The notes below the pieces were generated by a model, which saw nothing but the letters and a program-made list of their open reading frames with translations, did no database searches and was not told where the DNA came from. Below, piece after piece: positions 7,325-16,100 of a stretch of 64,000 bases of DNA. The position numbers were made by a program, and so were the translations under genes. The DNA is from Solitalea agri. Lineage in GTDB: Bacteria; Bacteroidota; Bacteroidia; Sphingobacteriales; Sphingobacteriaceae. Position 1 is the stretch's first letter. Each line of letters begins with the position of its first letter. The DNA is taken from contig NZ_JAMWYS010000024.1 of assembly GCF_023914155.1 (NCBI RefSeq), positions 434,001 through 498,000 of the forward strand, read 5' to 3'.

Positions 7325-8149
7325 ATGAGCGGAATAAAAAATTTTCTTTACGAGCTGCAGCGTTTTGACATTAACATTTCAAAAAATGTTGTTACCTATA
7401 ATGGTTATCTGAGCCCTAAACTGTATGCAGTTTGGCTTCAAAAACTTTACCTGCAATTCAACACCGATTTGTACGCACACCTCAAAGGCATTCCGATAGA
7501 TAAGGAGCGTGTAAATTTTCTGAAAGAATTGCAGCTTCAGCTTACTGAAATAGATGAGTTTTTGTTGCAAACCCGCGATTTGCTGGCGCAATTACAGTCC
7601 CTGCTATCTAACAAAATAGCTGAATATAGAACGGTTTTACCGCAATTAAAAAAAATGAACGTTCACATTGACGTAGAAGGAGCCACCGTCAAGCAACTTG
7701 AAGAGATTGACCTACTTGTTTTTATTGACGGTCAAATCAGTTATAGCTATGATGCAATCTCATTAGTATACAATATGATAACCCTCGAATTGGATATTCC
7801 TTCCTTCTATGGCAATGAGTCAAAAGTTCAGACTTACAAACTCAGGTGGAAAGGAAGCTTGCGCCATTTGACGGAATTGTTTGTGGAACTGCAAAGAAAA
7901 GGCTGGATTGCCACGATTGAAGATAATCAGATGGATGCAGCAGTACATAATATTGCCAGTCTGTTTGATATCAGACGTACACGCATCCCCGAAGATAAAG
8001 AAGAATATACTTCGATGGCAGACATACTAAAGGGCGCACTGAAAAACACTGGCGAACGGCATTATCAGCTTCTATATGGCAAAGGCTATCAGCCTGTGTT
8101 TGATGGAATGAAAAACAACAAATCAATCGAAAAATCATCTGGCAGCTAA
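7325..8149 (+). CDS. RteC-like protein
   Basis: A 274-residue soluble helical protein. The second half, YKLRWKGSLRHLTELFVELQ, then a turn and VHNIASLFDIRRTRI...MADILKGAL, follows the layout of the RteC C-terminal region (W-x-G-S, helix, F-x-x-F-x-I, long C-terminal helix). RteC controls excision of CTnDOT-type conjugative transposons in Bacteroides; homologues are scattered in mobile elements of the phylum. The assignment is by eye and moderate. ATG at 7325 is the first start, but the same frame is open back to 7191 and reads like protein (KNPKKDHNKLVPLLREKRK...), so the true N-terminus may be longer or may have lost its start codon. It lies inside the putative tRNA-Ala island. Confidence 0.5.
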   Translation: MSGIKNFLYELQRFDINISKNVVTYNGYLSPKLYAVWLQKLYLQFNTDLYAHLKGIPIDKERVNFLKELQLQLTEIDEFLLQTRDLLAQLQSLLSNKIAEYRTVLPQLKKMNVHIDVEGATVKQLEEIDLLVFIDGQISYSYDAISLVYNMITLELDIPSFYGNESKVQTYKLRWKGSLRHLTELFVELQRKGWIATIEDNQMDAAVHNIASLFDIRRTRIPEDKEEYTSMADILKGALKNTGERHYQLLYGKGYQPVFDGMKNNKSIEKSSGS

Positions 8150-8294
8150 TGTTAGCGAGTTCATTTTCTATCTTTCATGAAAAGCAAATAAGAAGTGTAC
8201 CCTTTTGCATACTCCGACTTACTTATATTTTGAAATAAAATTGAGGACCATAAAACAAGGCTGACTAGGTGCTTTCATGGCATATAAGAGGTCA

Positions 8295-8320
8295 AACGGA
8301 TCAACTTTAGTATTCTCCAC
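8295..8320 (+). repeat. Degenerate copy of tRNA-Ala 3' end (putative attR)
   Basis: Bases 8310-8320 repeat GTATTCTCCAC of the tRNA exactly; the 15 bases before it match the T-arm region at 8 positions. The word GAGGTCA at 8289-8294 also echoes the tRNA variable loop. The rest of the 442-base gap 8150-8591 shows no gene that I can support. Confidence 0.5.
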
Positions 8321-8591
8321 GAAGTCCCGTCACACAACATTTTTTGTTACCACCACCTTTTTACGCCTACACTATTTATCCAAAGTCAATAGCCAAGCAA
8401 AATATGCCACATCACCCGGATACTAAAGGTTGGAAATACGCTAAATCAAAACCATAGAAAACAACAATCTATTCTCCTTATAATGAGACAACTAGCAAAA
8501 ACAAATCATAGAGTTAAACTACCTTCTTTCAATGATAATGTTGAAATATTTTATTAAATTACAGTTGAACTACTTTTTTAAAACTAAAAAT

Positions 8592-9029
8592 ATGAAACCT
8601 CAATTATTACGCTTGACAATTTGCTTGTTCTTATTAATGGCAGGGACTTATTTTAGTTCATCTGCACAATCGAAAAAAGTATCTTTTAACACATCAAGCG
8701 TTGTACCTGGCGCTGAAGGTACCGTAAAGGTAAAAAAGGATAAGAATGGAAACTATGCGATCGACATTAATATTGTCAATTTAGCAGAACCTAAGGGGCT
8801 AACACCTCCTAAGAAAGTCTACATTGTATGGATGGAAACTGCAGAAAAAGGAATCAAAAGCGTTGGTCATATAAATAGCTCGAGTTCCATGTTTTCAAAA
8901 ACCAAGAAGGCCTCAATTGAAACAGCAAGCTCGGATAAGCCAGTTAGAATTTTTGTTACCGCCGAAGATGATAATAATGTGGAAAATCCCGGAACAGTGG
9001 TAGTGCTAACTACTGATTCGTTTTGGTAG
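8592..9029 (+). CDS. Secreted protein of unknown function
   Basis: From ATG at 8592 the protein is 145 residues: MKPQLLRLTICLFLLMAGTY then FSSSAQ is a clean signal peptide ending in the SAQ typical of this phylum, and the mature part (SKKVSFNTSSVVPGAEGTVK, VYIVWMETAEKGIKSVGHIN, KPVRIFVTAEDDNNVENPG) is beta-rich. An upstream ATG at 8532 would place 20 extra residues before the signal peptide and is rejected. The charged, strand-rich mature domain of about 120 residues recalls anti-sigma-like or FG-like secreted modules, but I do not recognise a family. Monocistronic with its own terminator. Confidence 0.7.
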   Translation: MKPQLLRLTICLFLLMAGTYFSSSAQSKKVSFNTSSVVPGAEGTVKVKKDKNGNYAIDINIVNLAEPKGLTPPKKVYIVWMETAEKGIKSVGHINSSSSMFSKTKKASIETASSDKPVRIFVTAEDDNNVENPGTVVVLTTDSFW

Positions 9030-9053
9030 TAGCTAAGAAACTAGGTAAATGAG

Positions 9054-9082
9054 ATCCGGGATTAATAACCCGGATTTTTTTA
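9054..9082 (+). terminator. Rho-independent terminator
   Basis: ATCCGGG (9054-9060) and CCCGGAT (9069-9075) flank an 8-base loop and run into seven T. It ends the gene at 8592-9029. Confidence 0.85.
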
Positions 9083-9100
9083 TTTACGTTAAACTTCATT

Positions 9101-9256
9101 TCAGTAATAAAAGCAGTTGATTTTATCGGAGTCATATTTTCCTGTCCACATCGAAAGACCAAGGCGGCTATCCTTTCCGTTTTTATAGATAATTTGCCCA
9201 AAAATTGCAGAGCTTGTTAATAGCCCTAAAAGCATTAAAATGAGTAGACGCTTCAT
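9101..9256 (-). CDS. Small secreted peptide (51 residues)
   Basis: ATG at 9256 opens a 51-codon frame. It starts MKRLLILMLLGLLTSSAIFG followed by Q, a typical signal peptide cut at FGQ, and leaves a mature part of about 30 residues (IIYKNGKDSRLGLSMWTGKY and then DSDKINCFYY). The signal peptide is strong evidence that this is a gene even though it is short. No family is recognised. It is convergent with the secreted protein at 8592 across that gene's terminator. The region 9257-9414 upstream shows no other gene. Confidence 0.55.
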   Translation of the reverse strand: MKRLLILMLLGLLTSSAIFGQIIYKNGKDSRLGLSMWTGKYDSDKINCFYY

Positions 9257-9414
9257 ATTATTTTAATCATTAGTTCTCCTTTTCCGTATTACTTCCAAAT
9301 TTCTCCACAGCAAATTGCGCTTACCAAAAACAGGGAAGCTCAACAGTTCAAATTCAGATATTCATATTAAAACTCCATCGTTTGGCGGGATTTGTTTTTC
9401 CAAGTTCCCTGGAA

Positions 9415-10074
9415 CTAAAACCGAAAACCAAGGCTTACAAAAAATTGATTGGGTTTACTTTGTGCATCTTTTATTAGGTCATTAAAGCCAAAATTAAAGC
9501 CCGCATCAATTACAAAAAACAAAACATCTACCCCTGCCCCTGCTTGTCCGTATAAAATGAAGGTATTGATATTGTCTTTGGTAATTCCCAGCGTATTATC
9601 GCCCACTTTGAATGCAAAAGTTGGAACAGCACTTACAAACGCATGAACATTAAATACTCTTTTGGCGATGGGCAAAAAGTTGATGCCCACTGTTAACGGA
9701 ATATCGAGGTTGGTGACATTAAAGGAGTCGTGAGTGGTATCAGAAGTATTAAACTTAGAAAGGATATAATGTGAATCACTTAGCCGGGCTCCTACCTGCC
9801 AATAAAAAAAGCCTTCGCGCTTATATGAAACCCCTGCATGCCACCCTGTTCCTGAGGAAGATTCATAAGTATTGGATGATACACTAAGATTGTTGAAATT
9901 AACACCTGCATAAAGGATAAAAGCATCATTTCGGTGATATTTTTCTTTCTTTTTTGAGGCAACAGCGGTATCTGTTTTAGCGGTTACTGTAGTGTCATTT
10001 TGAGCATAAACAGAACCAGCAAACGCAAAAAGAAAAACAGTAAAAAACCATTTGTAGAGTTTAAGAGTTTCCAT
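9415..10074 (-). CDS. Outer-membrane beta-barrel protein
   Basis: From ATG at 10074 this is a 219-residue protein with signal peptide METLKLYKWFFTVFLFAFAG ending SVYAQ. After a short linker rich in T, D and K, it has alternating strands (FILYAGVNFNNLSVSSN, GWHAGVSYKREGFFYWQVGARLS, DIPLTVGINFLPIA, FVSAVPTFAFKVG, GAGVDVLFFVIDAGFNFGFND) and ends FFVSLGFRF, a terminal Phe typical of barrels inserted by BamA. It matches the PorT/OmpW-like porin-family layout. Function unknown; probably a small outer-membrane pore or structural protein. The ATG at 10146 would add 24 residues before the signal and is not used. Confidence 0.78.
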   Translation of the reverse strand: METLKLYKWFFTVFLFAFAGSVYAQNDTTVTAKTDTAVASKKKEKYHRNDAFILYAGVNFNNLSVSSNTYESSSGTGWHAGVSYKREGFFYWQVGARLSDSHYILSKFNTSDTTHDSFNVTNLDIPLTVGINFLPIAKRVFNVHAFVSAVPTFAFKVGDNTLGITKDNINTFILYGQAGAGVDVLFFVIDAGFNFGFNDLIKDAQSKPNQFFVSLGFRF

Positions 10075-10395
10075 AGAGCTTAGTAAAATTTGATATTTTA
10101 AAATACACAAATTCGAAAGCATTTGAAAGCAGCAAATGAGGACCAAACCTGAATTTTCAAGGATTGATAAAGGAGGATGAAAACATCCAAATGAGGGTGA
10201 TCGACAATTCGACTATGCTTAAGAGCGTTCATTAAGCAGTTTTTCAATAGGATGTTGATAATTGAACCTTTGTTATGGATATTCGGGTGAGTTGCATAAC
10301 ATCCCAAAGAATTATCCCAAAACCAAAACGACCGATTTTTACTATTATCCGTCTGGAAGCAGCAATAGTTTTGCAAGTGTAAAACTAAATTGAAA

Positions 10396-11556
10396 ATGCT
10401 GATAGAAAATAAACAGATCGCTATTGTAGGTGGAGGTCCCGGAGGATTAACCTTAGCGAGGCTTTTACAGCTTAAGGGCGTTAATGTAAAGGTATATGAA
10501 AGAGATGTTAACAAGCATGCACGCGTGCAAGGTTCACCACTTGATCTGCATCATGAATCGGGATTGGCAGCCTTGAGCAAAGCTAATTTATTAGAAGAGT
10601 TTAAAAAGCATTATCGCCCGGGGGCTGATAAAATGCTGATCGTAAATGAACATGCAGAAATACTTTTCAGTGATCATGAATCCCACCCGGAAGAAAATTT
10701 TGGTAGCGAACATTTTCGTCCTGAGATTGACCGAGGTCCATTAAGAAATTTATTGCTCGAATCATTACAACCGGAAACGGTGATATGGGATAGCCAGTTT
10801 ATTTCAATGGAAAAACAACATGAAGGGTGGTTACTGCATTTCAAAAATGGTTCAACTGCGGATGCTGATATTATTATTGCAGCTGATGGAGCCAACTCTA
10901 AAATTCGTCCTTACCTTACTGATATCAAGGCCTTTTATTCAGGTATTACCATGTTAGAAGCCAATGTATATGATGCGAAAAAAATAACACCTCAAATTCA
11001 TGCATTGTTAAATGGCGGTAAGATTATGGCTTTTGGAAATTCTAAATGTTTACTAATGGGTTCAAAAGGCAACAATGAGCTAGGGTTTTATATAAGCATT
11101 AAGGCAGAGGAAAGCTGGGCGGCAAACAATGGTCTAAATTATGCCGATAAAGAACAATTGCTAACCTGGTTTAAAAAAGAATATGCTGAATGGAGCACTG
11201 TTTGGCATGAATTATTTGAAAACATGGCAACTCCAGTTATACCACGCCTGATCTATTGTATGCCTTTAGACCAAACCTGGGAACCTCAGGCCAACCTTAC
11301 GCTGCTTGGCGATGCGGCACATGTGATGCCTCCATTTGCGGGAGAGGGCGTAAACATGGCCATGCTTGATGCCCTGGAACTATGTGAATGTTTAACCTCG
11401 GATAAGTTCACCGACTTGAAAGAATCCATTTCTTTTTATGAAACAACGATGCGTAAAAGGGCCGCAATGGCCGCACAAGAGTCGCTTGAAAATGGACAAA
11501 TGATGCATTCAGAAGAAGCTTTAAACTCGATGCTGGGCGTATTTAACGGTTTCTAA
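10396..11556 (+). CDS. TetX-like FAD-dependent monooxygenase
   Basis: A 386-residue class A flavoprotein monooxygenase close in length and layout to TetX (388). Seen: dinucleotide fold GGGPGG at 12-17, YERD with E35 binding ribose, RPEIDRGPLRNLLL, the ADIIIAADGANSKIRP motif (DG family), and GDAAHVMPPFAGEGVNMAM around D306 for FAD. A by-eye alignment with TetX puts Ala and Gly at positions matching its reported tetracycline-contact residues Gln192 and His234, so tetracycline inactivation is doubtful; another small aromatic substrate is likely. TTG at 10390 is in frame, but ATG at 10396 is preferred. Monocistronic. Confidence 0.85.
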   Translation: MLIENKQIAIVGGGPGGLTLARLLQLKGVNVKVYERDVNKHARVQGSPLDLHHESGLAALSKANLLEEFKKHYRPGADKMLIVNEHAEILFSDHESHPEENFGSEHFRPEIDRGPLRNLLLESLQPETVIWDSQFISMEKQHEGWLLHFKNGSTADADIIIAADGANSKIRPYLTDIKAFYSGITMLEANVYDAKKITPQIHALLNGGKIMAFGNSKCLLMGSKGNNELGFYISIKAEESWAANNGLNYADKEQLLTWFKKEYAEWSTVWHELFENMATPVIPRLIYCMPLDQTWEPQANLTLLGDAAHVMPPFAGEGVNMAMLDALELCECLTSDKFTDLKESISFYETTMRKRAAMAAQESLENGQMMHSEEALNSMLGVFNGF

Positions 11557-11591
11557 AAACTGGCTCTGAAGATAGGGTTTACTCCATTCCT

Positions 11592-11635
11592 TTAAAAAAA
11601 GCCGCTGAGAATTATAGAAAGAACTCTCAGCGGCT
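11592..11635 (-). terminator. Terminator between convergent genes
   Basis: AGCCGCTGAGA (11600-11610) pairs perfectly with TCTCAGCGGCT (11625-11635). On the minus strand it is followed by seven T, so it mainly ends the methyltransferase transcript; it also lies after the monooxygenase. Confidence 0.88.
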
Positions 11636-11653
11636 AATATCAATTATGTCTTA

Positions 11654-12466
11654 TCAAACCTTCACCGTTATCTTAAGATAAGTAGCCGGAATTACGGTAT
11701 AACCCTCGGTTGTACTTTTATTTTGACTTTTAAAAAGTTCATTCAAGTCATGCTCTAAAGCAGCGGCCTTCCCGTTTTTTCCGGCAGCATCAAAAGCATT
11801 CATAGTAGGGCCATAATAATTTTTAAACCGACTCACAAATGCATCAGTAGAGAAAGGAGCAGAAAACGTAAACGTTTCCCTGGAAAAAGATATGTTTTCT
11901 TTGGGTATTCCTGCCGCGCCAAATCGTTCAACAACATTCTCCTCAACGCCCCATAGCATAGGGCTAATAAAGCCTTCAGGTGGCGGTGGTGTATAAGCAG
12001 CGCTTGTTTTTAGTACTTGTGCAACCAATGTTGGATCTCCTGGAATCCAGTTACCCATCACAATTTTTCCACCGGGACGGGTTACCCGAACCATTTCTTT
12101 GGCTACCTCAAACGGTTTAGGTGCAAACATGGCCCCGAAAATACTTACCACCAAATCGAATTGATGATCTTTCAACTCATGCAGATCGGTAGCGTCACCT
12201 TCCTGAAAAGTACAATTATTGAGACCTTCGGCTCTTGCCCGGATGTTTCCAGCTGCCACCAGGTTACTAGCTATATCAACACCCAAAACATTCGCACCCA
12301 GCTTGGCTTCCGGAATGGCAGTGGTTCCGTCACCACAGCCAAGATCAAGAACGTTCATACCCTTTGTTATGCCCAATGAGGCTACCAATGCCGAACCACT
12401 TTCCCTCATGGTTTCGGCAAGACGAGTAAAATCGCCCTTTTCCCATAATTCTTTGTTAGGATTCAT
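11654..12466 (-). CDS. Class I SAM-dependent methyltransferase
   Basis: A 270-residue methyltransferase of the UbiE/MenG-like type. Motif I VLDLGCGDGTT (39-49) binds SAM, GVDIASNLVAAG follows as the acidic loop, FQEGDATDLH supplies the adenine-contact Asp, FDLVVSIFGAMF is motif II/post, and EMVRVTRPGGKIVMGNW is motif III. The C-terminal half (SFSRETFTFSAPFSTDAFVSRFKNYYG) is the variable substrate lid. Substrate not deducible. Monocistronic, convergent with the TetX-like gene. Confidence 0.87.
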   Translation of the reverse strand: MNPNKELWEKGDFTRLAETMRESGSALVASLGITKGMNVLDLGCGDGTTAIPEAKLGANVLGVDIASNLVAAGNIRARAEGLNNCTFQEGDATDLHELKDHQFDLVVSIFGAMFAPKPFEVAKEMVRVTRPGGKIVMGNWIPGDPTLVAQVLKTSAAYTPPPPEGFISPMLWGVEENVVERFGAAGIPKENISFSRETFTFSAPFSTDAFVSRFKNYYGPTMNAFDAAGKNGKAAALEHDLNELFKSQNKSTTEGYTVIPATYLKITVKV

Positions 12467-12656
12467 TCTGATGTTTTTTGTAATTACAATTTAAGATATA
12501 TTGTTAATCTTTTGGCAGCCAGCAATTTATTTTAAGTTGAAAAATTTAAGGACTGCAACTGATGCTCAAAATAAAATGTGTGTTGAAATAGTACACGGAT
12601 TTTGCAACTCATTCGGATTTAGAGTGGTAATTTTACCTCGTTATAATAAAACTGTT

Positions 12657-12998
12657 ATGTCAGAAGAAATGCAACCTTGTCCGGAATGTAATTCGCCTTA
12701 CGGATACTTTTTAAGAGATGGTGTATATGCCTGTCCGGAATGTGGTCATGAATGGAATCCGGAAGAATTGAGCAAAGAAAACGAGTTAGTGGTAAAAGAT
12801 TCGAACGGAAACGTGTTGAAAGATGGTGATTCGGTGATCGTAATTAAAAACCTGCCAGTAAAAGGTGCTTCAGGACCTGTAAAAGCCGGCACCAAGGTAA
12901 AAAATATACGTTTGGTAGAGGGCGATCATAATATTGATTGCAAAATAGACGGTTTTGGCGCCATGGCGTTGAAGTCAGAGTTTGTAAGAAAAGCTTAA
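12657..12998 (+). CDS. yjdM: YjdM/PhnA-family zinc-ribbon protein
   Basis: A 113-residue protein with an N-terminal zinc ribbon, C8-PE-C11 and C26-PE-C29, then the PhnA domain: [40 protein letters not shown] and [17 protein letters not shown]. It matches the full length of YjdM (formerly called alkylphosphonate utilisation protein PhnA in E. coli, though a direct role in phosphonate breakdown is not established). An in-frame start at 12501 would add 52 residues unlike the family, so ATG at 12657 is used. Confidence 0.93.
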   Translation: MSEEMQPCPECNSPYGYFLRDGVYACPECGHEWNPEELSKENELVVKDSNGNVLKDGDSVIVIKNLPVKGASGPVKAGTKVKNIRLVEGDHNIDCKIDGFGAMALKSEFVRKA

Positions 12999-13039
12999 CA
13001 AGCTGTTGCTATCCTTTTCTTTCTAAAAAGATATTCACT

Positions 13040-13067
13040 AAAAAAGTCCTGGCATCAGGACTTTTTT
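13040..13067 (+). terminator. Rho-independent terminator after yjdM
   Basis: AAAAAAGTCCTG (13040-13051), loop GCAT, CAGGACTTTTTT (13056-13067). A perfect 12-bp stem ending in six T. Confidence 0.92.
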
Positions 13068-13190
13068 AGTTATTAGTTGAACATCTGGCTAAAAAGATTA
13101 ATTTCGGTTTTGTGAAAATCAATAAACCGCTATAGTTTAAAGACTGTAGCGCTTAGCTGCCATAAAATAAATGATTAGCCAAAGACCTAT

Positions 13191-16100
13191 ATGGAATTAA
13201 CAGAGAAACTTTTAATAGAACTTCAAAGACGTTTAAAAATTGGAAATCGTAGGGGCGTTCACTTAAACGCCATTCCTTCAAACTCACGTTACAAGTTTGA
13301 CTTAAACAGGCTTTCTCACATTGACAAAAACTTACCAGACAATTTCATAAAGGCATTACTTTCAGAACAACCGCTAAAATTCAGAATCAGTTGGAAAGAA
13401 AATGTACCTGACCTGAATTCATTATTTGAAGACGAACAAACCCAATTAGTCAGAATCACAAAAGCATTTGAAAATCTTATAAACCAAACTGATACAATCG
13501 AATCTGAAAAAGGGATTAACACTTTCGGTTTTGGCTTCCCTATATTAGCGAGACGAGATAAAACAGACAATAAGCTGACGGTTGCACCTGTTCTAATTTG
13601 GAGTTTGAGAATCAAGCGAACTAAAGAATTTAATACGTGGGAAATCATACGAAACGAAGAAGACCCAATATACATTAACGAAGTTTTAATCAATCATCTG
13701 CAAAATGATTCAAATGTTGAAATAGAACAAATACCAAGCGAAATGCTCGATGACGGACTAATTCAAAAAGACGAACTGATCGAAATTTGCGCGAAGCTCA
13801 TACGAACTGTAAACACTATTTCACCTGATGATTTAGAAGACACCTTCAGAACGAAATTAGGGAAGGTGGTTTCAATCGGCGATAAAGCACATTACGAAAA
13901 ACTGCCTATGAACTCTACCAATTCTTTTATTGAGTTTGGTGGACTGTTTTCAATTTTTGAAGTTCAAAAGCAAAATATCATAAATGATTACAGTAATCTT
14001 ATGGAGTTGAAAGGAATTGACATTCCTCTTGATGATTTAGAGGAACATTCGTTTCAGCCAATTTCATCGGTTGAAACCGACCCTTCACAACAAAGCATAC
14101 TTCATTCCTTAGAAAAGACTAGAAATGTTTTAATACAGGGACCACCGGGAACAGGAAAAAGCCAAACGCTGACAGCCGTTCTCATTAATGCACTTGAAAA
14201 CAACAAAAAAACGATTGTCGTTTGTGAAAAACGAACTGCCCTTGAAGTGCTTCATAATACCCTCATTGAAAAAGGACTAAACTATAATTGCGTTTTAATC
14301 CGAGATATTGTAAAAGACCGCAAAACGGTTGTTGATTCTGTAAGAGATCGAGTAGATAATTTCGAGTATCAATCATACACATACAAATCTTCCAAAGATC
14401 ATTTAGATAACATTGTCAATAAAGCCAAAAATTTAATCACGAATATAAACGGTAAACATCAGAAACTTGACCAGAAAATTATCGGCAACAAATCCTGGAC
14501 TGATGTAGTTGGTGATTTGTTGGCAGAACTCAGAAATAATGACGATGACAGCAGGTTGAATATTGAAAAATCAGGATTTACTTATTTGCCAGAAGAGCTG
14601 AATAAATTACTTGACCTTGTTCATAAAGGACAATCACTATATACTAATTTTTCACAGATAGAATCTAAATCGTTTATCAATTCAAAAAAATTAGTTGGCG
14701 ACAATCCTTACAAAATTGAACAAACAATCAATGACGATTTTGATTATTATAGCAAATATTTGCAAGACATAAAAAATCTGTTAGAAACAAACAGTAGTGA
14801 ATTCGCTATTCTTAGAAAAAATGAATTAAACCAACAAATAGAAGAAACTAAACAGATAACAACAAAAGTAGAAACGATTTTTGACAAGAATAAAAGTAAT
14901 GCCGACCTAACTGATGAAAATAAACTAAATGGGTACGGCTATAAATTCTTGTCTGTTTTTTCAAAAGCAAAAAAGCAAACCATTTCCGATTATTTAGAGT
15001 TACAAACAATATTCCAAAAACTTGAAGAATGTCTGAAGCTCACAAAAGACCTAAAACCCATTTTGTTTGCAGGAACATTAGATGATAAGCTAAAATCTTT
15101 AATCACATTAAAAAATAACATTGTAGATGTTCAAAACGAATTTGAAACAAAAATTCAAAACGAGTTTCATAAAATCAATCTACTGAAAACCAACAAAACA
15201 GAAATTAACATTAAAAGTTTGCCCATTCTTCAAGAAAAAGTAAGCGGATTATCAAGCAAATTTAACTCTGATAACTGGGTAAAAAATGAACTTAAAACAA
15301 ATGATTTTTATTCTTTCATTTCTGAATTGGAATCTCACCTCAAAGCCAAGAATGAATACTTTAATTCTGAACAAGATGATTTTTTAGCAGAGTTCAAATG
15401 GTTCCAATTCTATAATGGTTTAACAGAAAATGAAAAAACGATTGTAGATGAATTGAAGTCAAAAAAAAATTGGAGAAAACCGTTTTTGATTTTTTATTTG
15501 GATTCATTACTTCGGTTTTCGGCTAGCGGCGGTGATTTACCTGTAAACGATGATGAACATAGAGAACTCGATACTACGCTAAACGGATTTGAAAAAGAAC
15601 AACTAAAATTCATCAAAAAATTTTGGTATTCAAGACAGATTAACACAACTCAATCATTTGTTCAAAACAATAGTGGTTTATCTGTAGAAAATCTTTACAA
15701 CAAAAGAAGCAGCCACCGTTTCAAACGACTTTCATTACGGCAGATTGTACAAAAGGATGCTGATCTATTTTCTACATTCTTCCCTATCATCCTCACTTCG
15801 CCTGATGTTGCAAGTAATTTGTTCAAAGGGATGAATCGCTACTTCGATATTGTAATGTTTGATGAAGCCAGCCAGTTACGACTTGAAGATAATTTGCCTG
15901 CTATTCTAAAAGGAAAACAAATTATCATTGCAGGTGATGAACATCAAATGCCTCCATCTAATTATTTCAGCAAAGTATTTGACGGTGCAGTAGAAGATGA
16001 AGAAGATATTGACGAAGAAGAAAACGTAATAAGAGTTGATAAAGATGATATTTTATTGTCTTGCGAATCTTTGCTTGATTTTGGAACAGAGCTGAATTTT

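Larger units (their letters stand above)
6207..8320. mobile_element. Putative decayed integrated island at tRNA-Ala
   Basis: The last 11 bases of the tRNA plus one (GTATTCTCCAC, 6196-6206) recur exactly at 8310-8320. A by-eye alignment of the 26 bases 6181-6206 with 8295-8320 gives 19 identities, so 8295-8320 looks like a worn copy of the tRNA 3' half (attR). The enclosed 2.1 kb carries an Hsp20 gene with a strong Shine-Dalgarno and an RteC-like protein, the kind of cargo and regulator found on Bacteroidota conjugative elements. No integrase, relaxase or transfer gene is present, so this would be a remnant or a mini-island. The call is inference. Confidence 0.5.

Noticed and set aside
10396-11556. 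Calling the flavoprotein a tetracycline-resistance gene
   Set aside because: Key contact residues differ in a by-eye alignment; the family is broad.
12501-12656. N-terminal extension of the YjdM protein
   Set aside because: YjdM proteins start at the zinc ribbon; the extra 52 residues look non-coding.
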